A stretch of DNA of 16,108 nucleotides. Origin: Haloarcula nitratireducens (GTDB lineage Archaea > Halobacteriota > Halobacteria > Halobacteriales > Haloarculaceae). This document shows, in pieces, positions 1-6,121 of the stretch. Within the stretch, counting starts at the first letter, position 1; the number at the start of each line of letters is the position of its first letter. The translations under genes were made by a program, and so were the position numbers. The notes beneath the pieces were generated by a model, which worked only from the letters and a program-made list of their open reading frames with translations, searched no databases and was not told where the DNA came from. The DNA is taken from assembly GCF_019599505.1 (NCBI RefSeq), contig NZ_RKLT01000044.1, forward strand, positions 1-16,108. The letters run 5' to 3'.

Positions 1-2
1 CG

Positions 3-332
3 ACCGTCACGGACGCCAGCGGCCATCTGGAACTCCACGTCGTCTTTGCCCCGTCGTACTACCCAGCAGCCGTCGACGAGGCGCAGTTGACGGTCCGTTG
101 GTACATGAACGACGACTTCAAACTTCACTATCGAGAGCAGCACTCAGACCACACCTGGGAGTGCCGGTGGGACCGGCACCCGAATCCGCACAATACACGA
201 GACCACTCCCATCCCCCGCCCACCGTCCCGACGCCTAGCGAGGACGCATCGTGGCCGGACGACCATCGTGATGTCGTTGCGCTCGTCCTCGACGAGATCG
301 AAGACCGGATCACGGCCCTCTGGAGCGAGTAG
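3..332 (+). CDS. TumE/DUF6516-like protein, 5' end cut by window edge
   Basis: The open frame runs in from the left edge and ends at TAG 330-332, so only the last 109 residues are seen and the true start lies outside. Near the middle is a Trp/His-rich core (CRWDRHPNPHN, then HSHPPP), followed by an acidic tail that ends in a helix with ALVLDEIEDRI. The R-W-D-x-H-P pattern followed by H-x-H-P-P resembles TumE (DUF6516) toxins of the TumA/TumE toxin-antitoxin type, which have a related RxDNAPHH...HKH core. The match is from memory of the family pattern, so the toxin assignment is tentative. A partner antitoxin gene is not visible here; it could lie upstream of the window. Codon use is typical of haloarchaea. 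Confidence 0.5.
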   Translation, partial: TVTDASGHLELHVVFAPSYYPAAVDEAQLTVRWYMNDDFKLHYREQHSDHTWECRWDRHPNPHNTRDHSHPPPTVPTPSEDASWPDDHRDVVALVLDEIEDRITALWSE

Positions 333-515
333 GGGCCGCGGTCTCGCGTGGGGAGTTTGTCCGCGCCAAAAGAGAGAGTGTCGCGCTCTCGAGCCACGTG
401 CTCAGGCCGGTGCACGCTGTATCTGCGCGTCGCTCCCGAAGGAATGTAGTAGACAGCGGCGACACGTGGTCACCGAATCCGGGAGACTATCCGTCTTGCA
501 GACAGTAAAGCAACT

Positions 516-656
516 ATGTTTCAGCGGCTGTTGGCAAGACTACGACAGTCACTCGTATCAGGGCAACTCTACAGTACGACAGTCGATCCATGCGTTGAGT
601 GTGGGAATGCAACAGTCCCGGGTGCCGGCCGGTGTACCGACTGTTTCAACAACTAA
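516..656 (+). CDS. Small CxxC zinc-finger protein (46 aa)
   Basis: A short frame from ATG 516 to TAA 654-656 encodes 46 residues. The first 20 or so form a basic amphipathic helix (MFQRLLARLRQSL). The rest holds two CxxC pairs, CVECG at residues 26-30 and CTDC at residues 40-43, separated by a short Gly/Pro-rich turn. Four correctly spaced cysteines in so short a frame are strong evidence for a zinc-binding micro-protein; haloarchaea are known to encode many such proteins under 70 residues, a few with regulatory roles. A weak TATA-like element (GACTATCC, near 484-491) lies about 27-30 bases before the ATG, consistent with leaderless expression. Function unknown. The gene stands alone between the TumE-like gene and a transposase remnant. 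Confidence 0.55.
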   Translation: MFQRLLARLRQSLVSGQLYSTTVDPCVECGNATVPGAGRCTDCFNN

Positions 657-750
657 TCGTCCGTACTACCATAGCCTCGTCACAGGCAGTCGACAGGCAA
701 CTCGCAGATGTCACTCAAAGTGGTTGCTGGTATCAACGGCACTGTCTAGT

Positions 751-1002
751 TTAGGACCACCTCAGCTGGAGTTCGATTGTTGAGGGATTGATGGGTCGCT
801 GCTGGTTATAGTAATGGAACTGTTCAAGCCACCGGCGAACGCTGACCTGACTGCCCACCCACGAGCGATGGAAGCGGGCGATGCGCATTTTGAGAGTGTG
901 AAACCACTTTTCGATGAGGTTTCGGTCGACGTAGTCAAGCCGACCGCTCAGATCTAATCGAGCAAGAGCAGTCAGATAGCCGTAGCCATCGACGAGTGGG
1001 AG
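751..1002 (-). pseudogene. IS6-family transposase, C-terminal remnant
   Basis: Read on the minus strand, the segment from about 1002 down to 793 encodes a clear piece of an IS6-type DDE transposase. It has LVDGYGYLTALARLDLSG, then DYVDRNLIEKWFHTLKMRI with the conserved R-N-x-x-E-K/R-W-F catalytic-region motif, then RFHRSWVGS and YYNQQRP. The N-terminal HTH and the first catalytic Asp are absent, and the tail after QQRP (793 to the stop at 751) does not resemble a normal IS6 C-terminus. This is therefore a broken copy unable to transpose. Its left part (toward 1002) abuts a plus-strand coding remnant, suggesting that insertion and later deletion damaged the locus. I could not identify terminal inverted repeats or a target duplication. 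Confidence 0.75.
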
Positions 1003-1209
1003 TCCATCTCGCCGAGCCTTCTGATAGTCGGACTGCTGTGTCTCTCGGCCTATGGGACGTGGATGAGTATTGGTGACGGCTTGACGCCGGTTGATCCCAC
1101 TCCCTTCGGCTGGTACACACTCCTTTGGGCTGGTATCGCCGTCCTCATCTCTGGAGTGGGGTGGGCAGAGATGAGACGTAGTCAGTACTCTACAACGAAC
1201 ACAACGTGA
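1003..1209 (+). pseudogene. C-terminal remnant of a small membrane protein
   Basis: A plus-strand frame ending at TGA 1207-1209 encodes about 68 residues without a plausible start codon at its left end. It has two hydrophobic stretches (SLLIVGLLCLSAYGTW and FGWYTLLWAGIAVLISGVGW) joined by a Pro/Asp-rich loop (DGLTPVDPTPFG). It ends in a charged tail (AEMRRSQYSTTNTT), the usual pattern of a two-helix membrane segment. It begins almost exactly where homology to the IS6 transposase remnant on the other strand ends (about 1000), so the 5' part was probably lost when the element came in. Family not recognised. It could also be a chance open frame, but the tidy helix-loop-helix composition argues against that. 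Confidence 0.42.
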
Positions 1210-1248
1210 GCAGTTGCCTGAACCCCACGACGGATCGGAAGCTAACGC

Positions 1249-1254
1249 ATATAT
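1249..1254 (+). promoter_or_regulatory. TATA-like box for the TFS-like gene
   Basis: ATATAT centred about 29-30 bases before ATG 1281 fits a haloarchaeal promoter driving a leaderless transcript. No ribosome-binding sequence lies before the ATG, which agrees with leaderless initiation. Confidence 0.5.
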
Positions 1255-1280
1255 CCGACAACCGTGTATCCGTACTTTAT

Positions 1281-1598
1281 ATGCAATTCTGTGACGAGTG
1301 TGGTTCGCTGACGCATACGGAGGGCGACACGTGGGTGTGTCGCTCCTGTGAGCACGAGGAGCCGCGGGATTCGCAAGCTGAAGCGGCGATGGCGACGCAG
1401 AATGGACAGCGAGACGATGGGGCACCGACCGTGGCCGACGCGACTCAGGGCTCCACCGAGACGGTACAAGAGCCCTGTCCGGCGGACGACTGCGACAGCG
1501 ACCGGGCCTACTACGAGATGCTGCCGAAGCCGGGTGGCTCCTACGAGGTTCGGCTGTTCACCTGCGTCGAGTGCGGCCACAAGTGGCGCGAGTCCTGA
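1281..1598 (+). CDS. TFS/RPB9-like zinc ribbon transcription factor paralog
   Basis: This 105-residue protein has the two-ribbon design of archaeal TFS/RPB9-type factors, which bind RNA polymerase. The N-terminal ribbon uses C4, C7, C20 and C23. A Gln/Asp/Thr-rich linker spans about 28-64. The C-terminal ribbon uses C66, C71, C95 and C98 and ends in the typical CxxCGHKWRES. True TFS stimulates transcript cleavage through an acidic Asp-Glu pair in the hairpin between the C-terminal knuckles. Here that place reads LPKPGGSYEV, with no DE pair, and the first knuckle of the second ribbon is C-x4-C rather than C-x2-C. This is therefore probably a divergent paralog without normal cleavage activity. 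The ATG at 1281 is chosen because the ribbon begins at once (MQFCDECG) and a TATA box sits about 30 bases before it. Confidence 0.85.
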   Translation: MQFCDECGSLTHTEGDTWVCRSCEHEEPRDSQAEAAMATQNGQRDDGAPTVADATQGSTETVQEPCPADDCDSDRAYYEMLPKPGGSYEVRLFTCVECGHKWRES

Positions 1599-1817
1599 CT
1601 GGATTCTTCCCAGCAAGTGTGAAACCAAGGACGGCGGCTTGCTGATCTCACTCTCTGTATCGGGCACGTCGATACTGTCAGAACGCGAGTAATCAGATCG
1701 GTTGAGAGAGCAGCCTAATCAACGGAGACCTGGATTGCGCCATCGTGTTGGGTTACTCTATGAAAGCCCAGTAATCGATGCACGGCTTATTTGAGCGCTC
1801 CAGCGAGAGGGACACCA

Positions 1818-2978
1818 ATGACTGACGCGTTCGCGGATAGGACCCTCGCCGAGCACCGGCGCGTTTTCGAGAAGATATGGTGGCAAAACCCCGAGCGTCA
1901 GAACGAGACGTCCTCGTCTTGGTGGTTCTTTCTCCTGTTCCCGGAGGGCGAGGCCGGATACGGTCCCAAACAACTGATGTTCTCGATAGCTGCCTGTGTG
2001 GGTGACCAGTCCCGTGTCAACGACCTCCCGCCCCAGGGAATGGACGCCGACCGCCCCGTCGTCGACGGCGTGGATAGATTCAACGCGACAACGGTCGGCT
2101 GGACCGGCGACGACGAAGGGGTCCACGACCATGTCGTCAGGCAACCAGCCGAAGCGGTACTCTCTCGAGAGGACCAGCGTCTCGAAGCCTGGACAGACCG
2201 CGAGGACGGTACCAGACGCGGAAGCGAGATAGCGGCGCTCTCGAACCGCCCCCTCGGTCTGCGAGCCCACGTCATCGGTGACGACGCCGAGGCGGAGTTC
2301 GAGGCGTGGGGCGACCTCGACTCGAAGATGACCTCACCACACCACTCACTGGATATCGATACACCGCTGGGTGGCGCCGAGGTCGTGGCTTGGCGCCGGA
2401 TGGAGTTCGAGGGGGAGTTCGACCTGCCCGACGGCCCCGAGACGCTCTCCGGATCGTGTTACTTCCAGCGCGTGTGTTTCGACATGCCGCTGTTACCCTG
2501 GAAGTGGATCTGGGCAATCTTCCCGGACGGGACCTCGTTTTCCGTGTTGGTTCCCTTTATCGGGCCGCAGCTGTTCCGCCGAGGCTACAAATTCTTCTCC
2601 TCGGACAGACTCGAACGCCTGACGATACCCCTTCGACAGTTCGGGTTCTGGGACTGGGGCTCAAAAGACGGGCATGTCGAGTTTGATACGGTTACTGTCG
2701 AGCCGCTCCTGGGCACTGGCGAGCACCCTGACTTCGACGTTCGCGTCGAGAACGAGGAGGGCGATTACGTGCGGTTCGTGGCCCGGACTTATGGCCATGC
2801 GCGAAACTGGCTCGACCGTCCGAGACTCGGTGGTCGGCTTACGTCTCACTGGAGTTACAACGAGTTCATGTTCCGGATAGCCGGACTCGCCGGACACGTC
2901 GGCGGCACATCGATCGACGCCGACTCGATGGGTCCCGGATTCGGAACGTTGGAATACAGTACCGGGTTGGGTCTCTGA
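1818..2978 (+). CDS. Conserved-looking protein of unknown function, 386 aa
   Basis: The frame from ATG 1818 to TGA 2976-2978 encodes 386 residues with haloarchaeal codon use. No signal peptide or long membrane helix is evident. The N-terminal part has an aromatic strand (SSSWWFFLLFPEG, about 32-44) and the middle a second aromatic patch (GSCYFQRVCFDMPLLPWKWIW, two parts around 212-232) followed by FPDGTSFSVLVPFIG. Alternating hydrophobic and polar residues suggest a mainly beta structure in two halves. This layout recalls the CrtC/AttH two-lipocalin-like fold (carotenoid hydratase relatives), but I see no catalytic motif that would prove it. A TATA-like TTATTT at 1787-1792 lies 26-31 bases before the ATG, supporting this start over the TTG at 1791. 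Confidence 0.75.
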   Translation: MTDAFADRTLAEHRRVFEKIWWQNPERQNETSSSWWFFLLFPEGEAGYGPKQLMFSIAACVGDQSRVNDLPPQGMDADRPVVDGVDRFNATTVGWTGDDEGVHDHVVRQPAEAVLSREDQRLEAWTDREDGTRRGSEIAALSNRPLGLRAHVIGDDAEAEFEAWGDLDSKMTSPHHSLDIDTPLGGAEVVAWRRMEFEGEFDLPDGPETLSGSCYFQRVCFDMPLLPWKWIWAIFPDGTSFSVLVPFIGPQLFRRGYKFFSSDRLERLTIPLRQFGFWDWGSKDGHVEFDTVTVEPLLGTGEHPDFDVRVENEEGDYVRFVARTYGHARNWLDRPRLGGRLTSHWSYNEFMFRIAGLAGHVGGTSIDADSMGPGFGTLEYSTGLGL

Positions 2979-3412
2979 GCCACACCATTTGATTGAATAG
3001 TCGACGATGTGGCCGCGGTTGCCTGACAGTCTGTTCGACAAGGAGTAAGAGTATAGTCTCAAGGTAGCCACAAGCGCATTACCGACCCGAGACGGCGACG
3101 TAGGCTGTCACCAGTAGGAACGGCTCGGTCAGTGGATCTCTCGACCGTCTCGACAATTGCATGGCTATTACGATAGCGTCGGTATCATCGATCAACACGT
3201 GGCAGTAGCAGTCGATACAGAACTAACCAACAAAGCAAGGGAAGCCGACCGAACGTTGGGTAGCTAATTCGTTCCGTTTCTGCTACTCCCCGTTTGTTGC
3301 TCGGGAGACCATCTGAAATAGCTGTTAGTTAGAGTTACGGATTGACTGCCGAACGATAACAATCCCAGTTCGGAGGTGATACAAGGGGGTCCATTCCAGC
3401 GAAACAGATATA
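2979..3412. other. Gene-poor spacer before the ars region
   Basis: About 430 bases hold no convincing gene on either strand. Frames are short, codon use is not that of neighbouring genes, and base composition is closer to AT-rich spacer. The last bases lead into the arsR promoter and operator. A plus-strand frame ending near 3269 (HVAVAVDTELTNKAREADR) looks faintly protein-like, but it has no start codon or recognisable family and may be a decayed remnant. Confidence 0.5.
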
Positions 3413-3442
3413 TTAGCATAGGCTAATATTAGCAATCGCTAA
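3407..3442 (+). promoter_or_regulatory. arsR promoter with double dyad operator
   Basis: A TATA-like AGATATATTA (3407-3415 region) lies about 30-35 bases before the arsR ATG. Between it and the ATG are two perfect dyads of the same form, TTAGC-N4-GCTAA, at 3413-3426 and 3429-3442, separated by only two bases. Their centres are 16 bases apart. The second dyad ends one base before the ATG. A dimeric ArsR repressor bound here would cover the TATA box and the transcription start, so this is the probable autoregulatory operator. Confidence 0.7.
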
Positions 3443-3443
3443 G

Positions 3444-3815
3444 ATGACCCGACAATCGTCCTCACCGACACAGAGTGAGAAAAGGCCGTCCGACAGAGAG
3501 TGCTGTACTGCCGCGCATTCATTAGCTGAGTCGGAGCTCACTACAGATGTCCGGGTTCTCTCCGCTCTCGGCAACGACACTCGGTACGAGGCACTCAGAT
3601 TGATTGCTGACACAGAGGGTGACGTATGTGTTTGCGAGCTCGAACCGGCACTCGGTGTCAGCCAGGGCGCTATCAGTCAGGCGCTTTCACGGCTCTACGC
3701 TGCCGGACTCGTGTCTCGCCGCAAAGACGGCAAATGGCGATACTATGCAGCAACTCCACGAGCGACGGCCCTCCTCACCACACTTGATGAATCACGGGGT
3801 GAGCTCAATGAGTGA
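3444..3815 (+). CDS. arsR: ArsR-family metalloid-responsive repressor
   Basis: This 123-residue winged-helix protein matches the ArsR/SmtB family. The LSALGNDTRYEALRLI helix (about 39-54) is followed by the metalloid-sensing DVCVCEL motif with C62 and C64. The recognition helix follows (GVSQGAISQALSRLYAAGLV, about 71-90), then a beta wing (SRRKDGKWRYY). An extra Cys pair at C20-C21 in the N-terminal tail could add a third ligand for As(III). In the family, the apo-dimer represses its own operon and releases DNA when it binds arsenite or antimonite. The gene starts right after a double dyad operator, and its last bases overlap the start of arsM (ATGAGTGA), so the two are co-transcribed and probably translationally coupled. 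Confidence 0.9.
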   Translation: MTRQSSSPTQSEKRPSDRECCTAAHSLAESELTTDVRVLSALGNDTRYEALRLIADTEGDVCVCELEPALGVSQGAISQALSRLYAAGLVSRRKDGKWRYYAATPRATALLTTLDESRGELNE

Positions 3816-4617
3816 ACAGCCCACCTCGGACTCAACGACCGATGGGCTGGCTCCCGACGAACAACGCCGAGCAGTCCGCCGACGGTATGCACAGATTGCG
3901 AGCGAGTCGTCAAGTTGCTGTAGCGACTCGGGCGCTACACCTACCGAGGAGCTGACTCGCCAACTCGGGTACTCCGAGGACGAGGAAACCGCTGTCGTGG
4001 ACGGGGCAAACCTGGGGCTTGGCTGTGGCAATCCAAACGCACTCGCCGCTCTGCAGTCCGGTGAGACTGTCCTTGACTTGGGCTCCGGTGCGGGCTTCGA
4101 TTGTTTCCTCGCTGCCCGAGAAGTCGGGGATACCGGTCATGTAATCGGCGTCGATATGACGCCAGCGATGATCGAGAAGGCCCGCGATAACGTCACGAAG
4201 AACGATGTTCGGAACGTCGAGTTCCGGCTCGGTGAAATCGAACAGCTTCCGGTCGCCGACGAGACAGTCGACGTCATCATTTCGAACTGTGTGATCAACC
4301 TCTCCCCGGACAAACAGCAGGTGTTCCACGAGGCCTATCGTGTCCTCCGGCCTGGCGGACGACTCGCGATCTCGGACGTGGTTTTGACTGCCGAACTGCC
4401 AGCGGATGTTCATGCCGACCCGGAGTCAGTCGCCTCTTGCGTTGCGGGTGCTTCGCCGATAGTCGACGTCGAACGAATGCTTTCGAACGCGGGATTCGAG
4501 GCTATTCAGATCGAGTCGGACGAAGCAAGCGAGGAGTTCATCAGCGAATGGGACGCCGAACGGGACGTGAGCGAGTACGTAGTGTCGGCGACGATCGAAG
4601 CTACCAAGCCGGTCTGA
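3808..4617 (+). CDS. arsM: Arsenite S-adenosylmethionine methyltransferase
   Basis: ArsM moves methyl groups from S-adenosylmethionine to As(III), giving methylated and finally volatile arsenicals in the cytoplasm. The 269-residue product has SAM motif I (LDLGSGAG, 89-96), the acidic SAM contact in VIGVDMTPAM, and motif RPGGRLAISD (181-190). The arsenic-binding cysteines of the family are present: C73 in GLGCGNP, C161 in SNCVINL and C211 in SCVAGA. A further CC pair at C37-C38 (SSSCCSD) is the conserved N-terminal pair. Length is close to microbial ArsM, somewhat shorter at the C-terminus. The ATG overlaps the arsR stop, and no separate promoter is seen, so it is expressed with arsR. The assignment is firm because all the key cysteines are in place. 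Confidence 0.92.
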   Translation: MSEQPTSDSTTDGLAPDEQRRAVRRRYAQIASESSSCCSDSGATPTEELTRQLGYSEDEETAVVDGANLGLGCGNPNALAALQSGETVLDLGSGAGFDCFLAAREVGDTGHVIGVDMTPAMIEKARDNVTKNDVRNVEFRLGEIEQLPVADETVDVIISNCVINLSPDKQQVFHEAYRVLRPGGRLAISDVVLTAELPADVHADPESVASCVAGASPIVDVERMLSNAGFEAIQIESDEASEEFISEWDAERDVSEYVVSATIEATKPV

Positions 4618-4641
4618 GACGGTTGTTCGACTCCAGGTACT

Positions 4642-5121
4642 CTATTTCGAAGTTGCTCTATTCGGCGAAGCATCCGTCTCGTCGAAGAACTCGTCGAAAA
4701 GAGCCGTTACTCGCTGTTCGATGTCGTCTCGAATCACACGGACTTGGTCGAGGTCTTGACCGTCAGGGTCGTCTAGTGCCCAGTCACGAACGTCGACGTC
4801 AGCTGCGTCGAGGTCAAGCGTCGAACAGCCCATGGTCGCGACAACGTCGCAGGATTCGAGTTTCACCGTCGAGACTTCCCGTGGGGTCCGATCCGAGAGA
4901 TCGATATCGAGTTCCCCCATTACCGTCACGACCTCTTCATGGACGCTGTCAGCTGGGTGGGTCCCTCCTGTGATGATCTCTACGCTGTCTTCGAGTCCTC
5001 GGCGCTCACGCTCACGTTCAGCAAATGCCGTCGACATCTGACTGCGGCCTGCATTCTGTACACATACGAAACCGAACGTTACTATCGAATCAGCAGCCAT
5101 AGACGACAGATTCGCCGTCAC
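4642..5121 (-). CDS. arsC: ArsC-type low-molecular-weight phosphatase/arsenate reductase
   Basis: The product (159 residues from the GTG at 5121, 152 from the ATG at 5100) has the low-molecular-weight tyrosine phosphatase fold used by arsenate reductases. The P-loop is C20-VQNAG-R26 followed by S27 (CX5RS), and the general-acid region is WALDDPDG (about 114-121). Cysteines C91 and C99 (ESCDVVATMGCSTLDL) lie where thioredoxin- or thiol-linked ArsC proteins carry their resolving cysteines, though spaced by seven residues. It probably reduces arsenate to arsenite using a cellular thiol. A TATA box (CTATATAG, 5145-5152) is centred 27 bases before the GTG, which favours leaderless initiation there; the ATG would need a 21-base leader. 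It lies downstream of an arsR-like gene and convergent with arsM. Confidence 0.85.
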   Translation of the reverse strand: MTANLSSMAADSIVTFGFVCVQNAGRSQMSTAFAERERERRGLEDSVEIITGGTHPADSVHEEVVTVMGELDIDLSDRTPREVSTVKLESCDVVATMGCSTLDLDAADVDVRDWALDDPDGQDLDQVRVIRDDIEQRVTALFDEFFDETDASPNRATSK

Positions 5122-5144
5122 TGGCTTGATACCTCGTATGTGGT

Positions 5145-5176
5145 CTATATAGTGGACAATACCTCTCAGATGAGAG
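5145..5176 (-). promoter_or_regulatory. arsC promoter with adjacent perfect dyad
   Basis: On the minus strand, CTATATAG (5145-5152) is a good TATA box for arsC. Directly upstream of it is a perfect dyad, CTCTCA-GA-TGAGAG (5163-5176), in the position of a BRE/upstream operator. It differs from the dyads before the plus-strand arsR, so the two modules may answer to different regulators. No U-run follows, so a terminator is unlikely. Confidence 0.5.
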
Positions 5177-5195
5177 ACAGCCCTATTCTAATGCT

Positions 5196-5504
5196 TTACA
5201 GACGCGACCCATCGATTGCGGCCATCAGCGCAGTCGTCCGTTGCGTGGTCTCGTACTTTCGCCAGTTCTCCTCGTACCGCTTGATGAGACCGGAGTCGGT
5301 GAGTTGTGAGAGTGCATGACTAATCGCGCTATCACTTACCGAGAGGGGCGGCGAGAATTCACAGACACATAGTTCAGAGTCAACTGCGTGGAGAAGGCGA
5401 ACGATTTTGTAGCGAGATTTGACAACGGAATCCCCGACGACGAACGGATTCGCCGCGAATCGCAGATGCTCGTGCGCGTCGATATAGAGACCGAGAGTCG
5501 TCAC
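5196..5504 (-). CDS. ArsR-family regulator with atypical N-terminus
   Basis: From residue 27 on, this 102-residue product is a normal haloarchaeal ArsR/SmtB protein. It has VVKSRYKIVRLLHA, then the sensing motif ELCVCEF (C46, C48), the recognition helix VSDSAISHALSQLTDSGLI (about 57-74) and the wing KRYEENWRKYETT. The part before it is odd. The usual SALGNETRY helix is replaced by FVVGDSVVKSRY, and residues 1-20 resemble nothing in the family. The frame also stays open upstream for 28 codons (to 5588) but has no ATG or GTG there, so GTG 5504 is the only standard start. It may be a gene whose 5' end was replaced by recombination. As the gene before arsC on the same strand, with a 74-base gap, it probably regulates arsenate response if functional. 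Confidence 0.7.
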   Translation of the reverse strand: MTTLGLYIDAHEHLRFAANPFVVGDSVVKSRYKIVRLLHAVDSELCVCEFSPPLSVSDSAISHALSQLTDSGLIKRYEENWRKYETTQRTTALMAAIDGSRL

Positions 5505-5649
5505 AGTATCTGCTAGTACCGCCGGGCTGATACAGAGAGCGTCTCCATTACGGCCAGTGATTTGTCGGAATGAGATACAGACTAGAACCTATCGTATCGG
5601 AAAATCGATCACGATACCGCCGGCGGAAACTACTTATATTGTGACACGT

Positions 5650-5886
5650 CTATTCGAGGAGGTCAGAGTCCTCCGCAAGCTGATCCCAGACGTCGCGGGT
5701 TTCTGCAAGCGATTCAACGCCCCGCAATCGCTCCCTCAATTGGGCCGCTTCCTCATGATCTACAGACCCCTCTATGACCGCCTGTTGAATCGTATCTGCG
5801 AGCAGCCCGATCTGATAGTCGAGGCTGCTGACCATCTCATGTCTGATACGTTCGTTTGCTAGTGCATCGGGGGTTGTGTCGTTCAT
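5650..5886 (-). CDS. Small helical acidic protein, function unknown (78 aa)
   Basis: ATG 5886 gives 78 residues with a very regular amphipathic helical pattern: ANERIRHEMVSSLDYQIGLL, ADTIQQAVIEGS, then EEAAQLRERLRGVESLAE. There is no cysteine, signal peptide or membrane segment. Regular heptad-like spacing suggests a helical bundle or coiled coil, as in small haloarchaeal regulatory or partner proteins. A GTG at 5940 would add 18 residues that look unlike coding sequence (MKPVSSLGRFSLGTPLDI), so the ATG is preferred. A possible TATA element (CTTATGC, about 5948-5954 on the minus strand) would give a leader of about 40 bases. I do not recognise the family. Confidence 0.6.
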   Translation of the reverse strand: MNDTTPDALANERIRHEMVSSLDYQIGLLADTIQQAVIEGSVDHEEAAQLRERLRGVESLAETRDVWDQLAEDSDLLE

Positions 5887-6121
5887 TATGTCGAGGGGGG
5901 TCCCAAGCGAGAACCGGCCAAGTGAACTGACCGGTTTCACTCCCTCTGCATAAGAGAGGAATTGACCCCGGAAAACGGTGTTGTGAACGCTAGCAGACCA
6001 ATACGGGGTTCCACAAGATATGGACTCAAGACTGTGTCTCTGTGATCAGCGAATGTGGAATGTCCTGATCAGTCGCACGTATTCTGCGGATTCCCGAATT
6101 CCTATCATCCCTGCGTGAGGT

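Noticed and set aside
268..783. Plus-strand open frame of 171 residues
   Set aside because: It overlaps the real end of the TumE-like gene and the zinc-finger gene in another frame, and its composition (Arg/Ser/Cys-rich) is that of out-of-frame reading.
3910..4413. Minus-strand frame of 167 residues opposite arsM
   Set aside because: arsM on the plus strand has all family cysteines and SAM motifs, so this is a shadow frame.
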